From VFKU01 sp964411925 (GTDB taxonomy: Bacteria > Hydrogenedentota > Hydrogenedentia > Hydrogenedentales > GCA-2746185), in the NCBI GenBank assembly GCA_964411925.1, contig CAYPNI010000193.1, positions 1 to 5,620 of the forward strand: a stretch of DNA of 5,620 nucleotides, read 5' to 3'. Positions 5,613 through 5,620 of the stretch are shown in pieces. Within the stretch, counting starts at the first letter, position 1. Every line of letters begins with the position of its first letter. The position numbers and the translations under genes are program-made. The notes under the pieces are model-generated. The model was not told the origin of the DNA. It made no database searches and was given only the letters and a program-made list of their open reading frames with translations.

Positions 5613-5620
5613 AGGGAGGG

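Overview
The window is GC-rich bacterial chromosomal DNA with Gram-negative-style lipoproteins, compact polycistronic gene order and a small dispersed palindromic repeat. This fits a Deltaproteobacteria-like lineage or a neighbouring uncultured phylum. No rRNA or taxonomic marker gene is present, so that placement is an impression only. There are no mobile-element genes, CRISPR arrays, tRNAs or rRNAs.

Layout, left to right. (1) Positions 1-2304, minus strand: a two-gene glycosyltransferase unit. A polytopic GT-C (PMT/ArnT-like) membrane glycosyltransferase is translationally coupled, through an ATGATG stop/start overlap, to a GT2 dolichyl-phosphate-sugar-synthase-like enzyme that runs off the left edge. 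The two are a natural pair: the GT2 would charge a polyprenyl phosphate with a sugar on the cytoplasmic side, and the GT-C enzyme would use it on the periplasmic side. (2) Positions 2305-2616: a non-coding gap with three 26-bp tandem repeats and a weak promoter candidate. (3) Positions 2617-4456, minus strand: four consecutive small genes (reading order 4456 to 2617). Each encodes a lipoprotein signal peptide, a short Gly/Ser linker and one domain resembling DUF4878/NTF2-like proteins that ends in a W-K-(I/L) motif. They form an expanded paralogous array, apparently from one promoter near 4492-4520. (4) Positions 4457-4544: a short divergent intergenic region. (5) Positions 4545-5537, plus strand: a HAD-superfamily phosphatase with all four HAD motifs. 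(6) Positions 5538-5620: an intergenic tail with one copy of the palindromic repeat.

The most notable structure is that a 47-bp repeat occurs twice without gaps. One copy is intergenic (5566-5612) and still a good hairpin. The other (2004-2050) lies in frame inside the GT-C gene, where it encodes about 16 residues joining an extra two-helix N-terminal segment to the canonical GT-C core. The second notable structure is the four-gene lipoprotein array, where shared ribosome-binding leaders and a duplicated start-codon segment record tandem duplication. I see no clear evidence of a wholly new multi-gene system. A link between the glycosyltransferase pair and the lipoproteins is possible but speculative.
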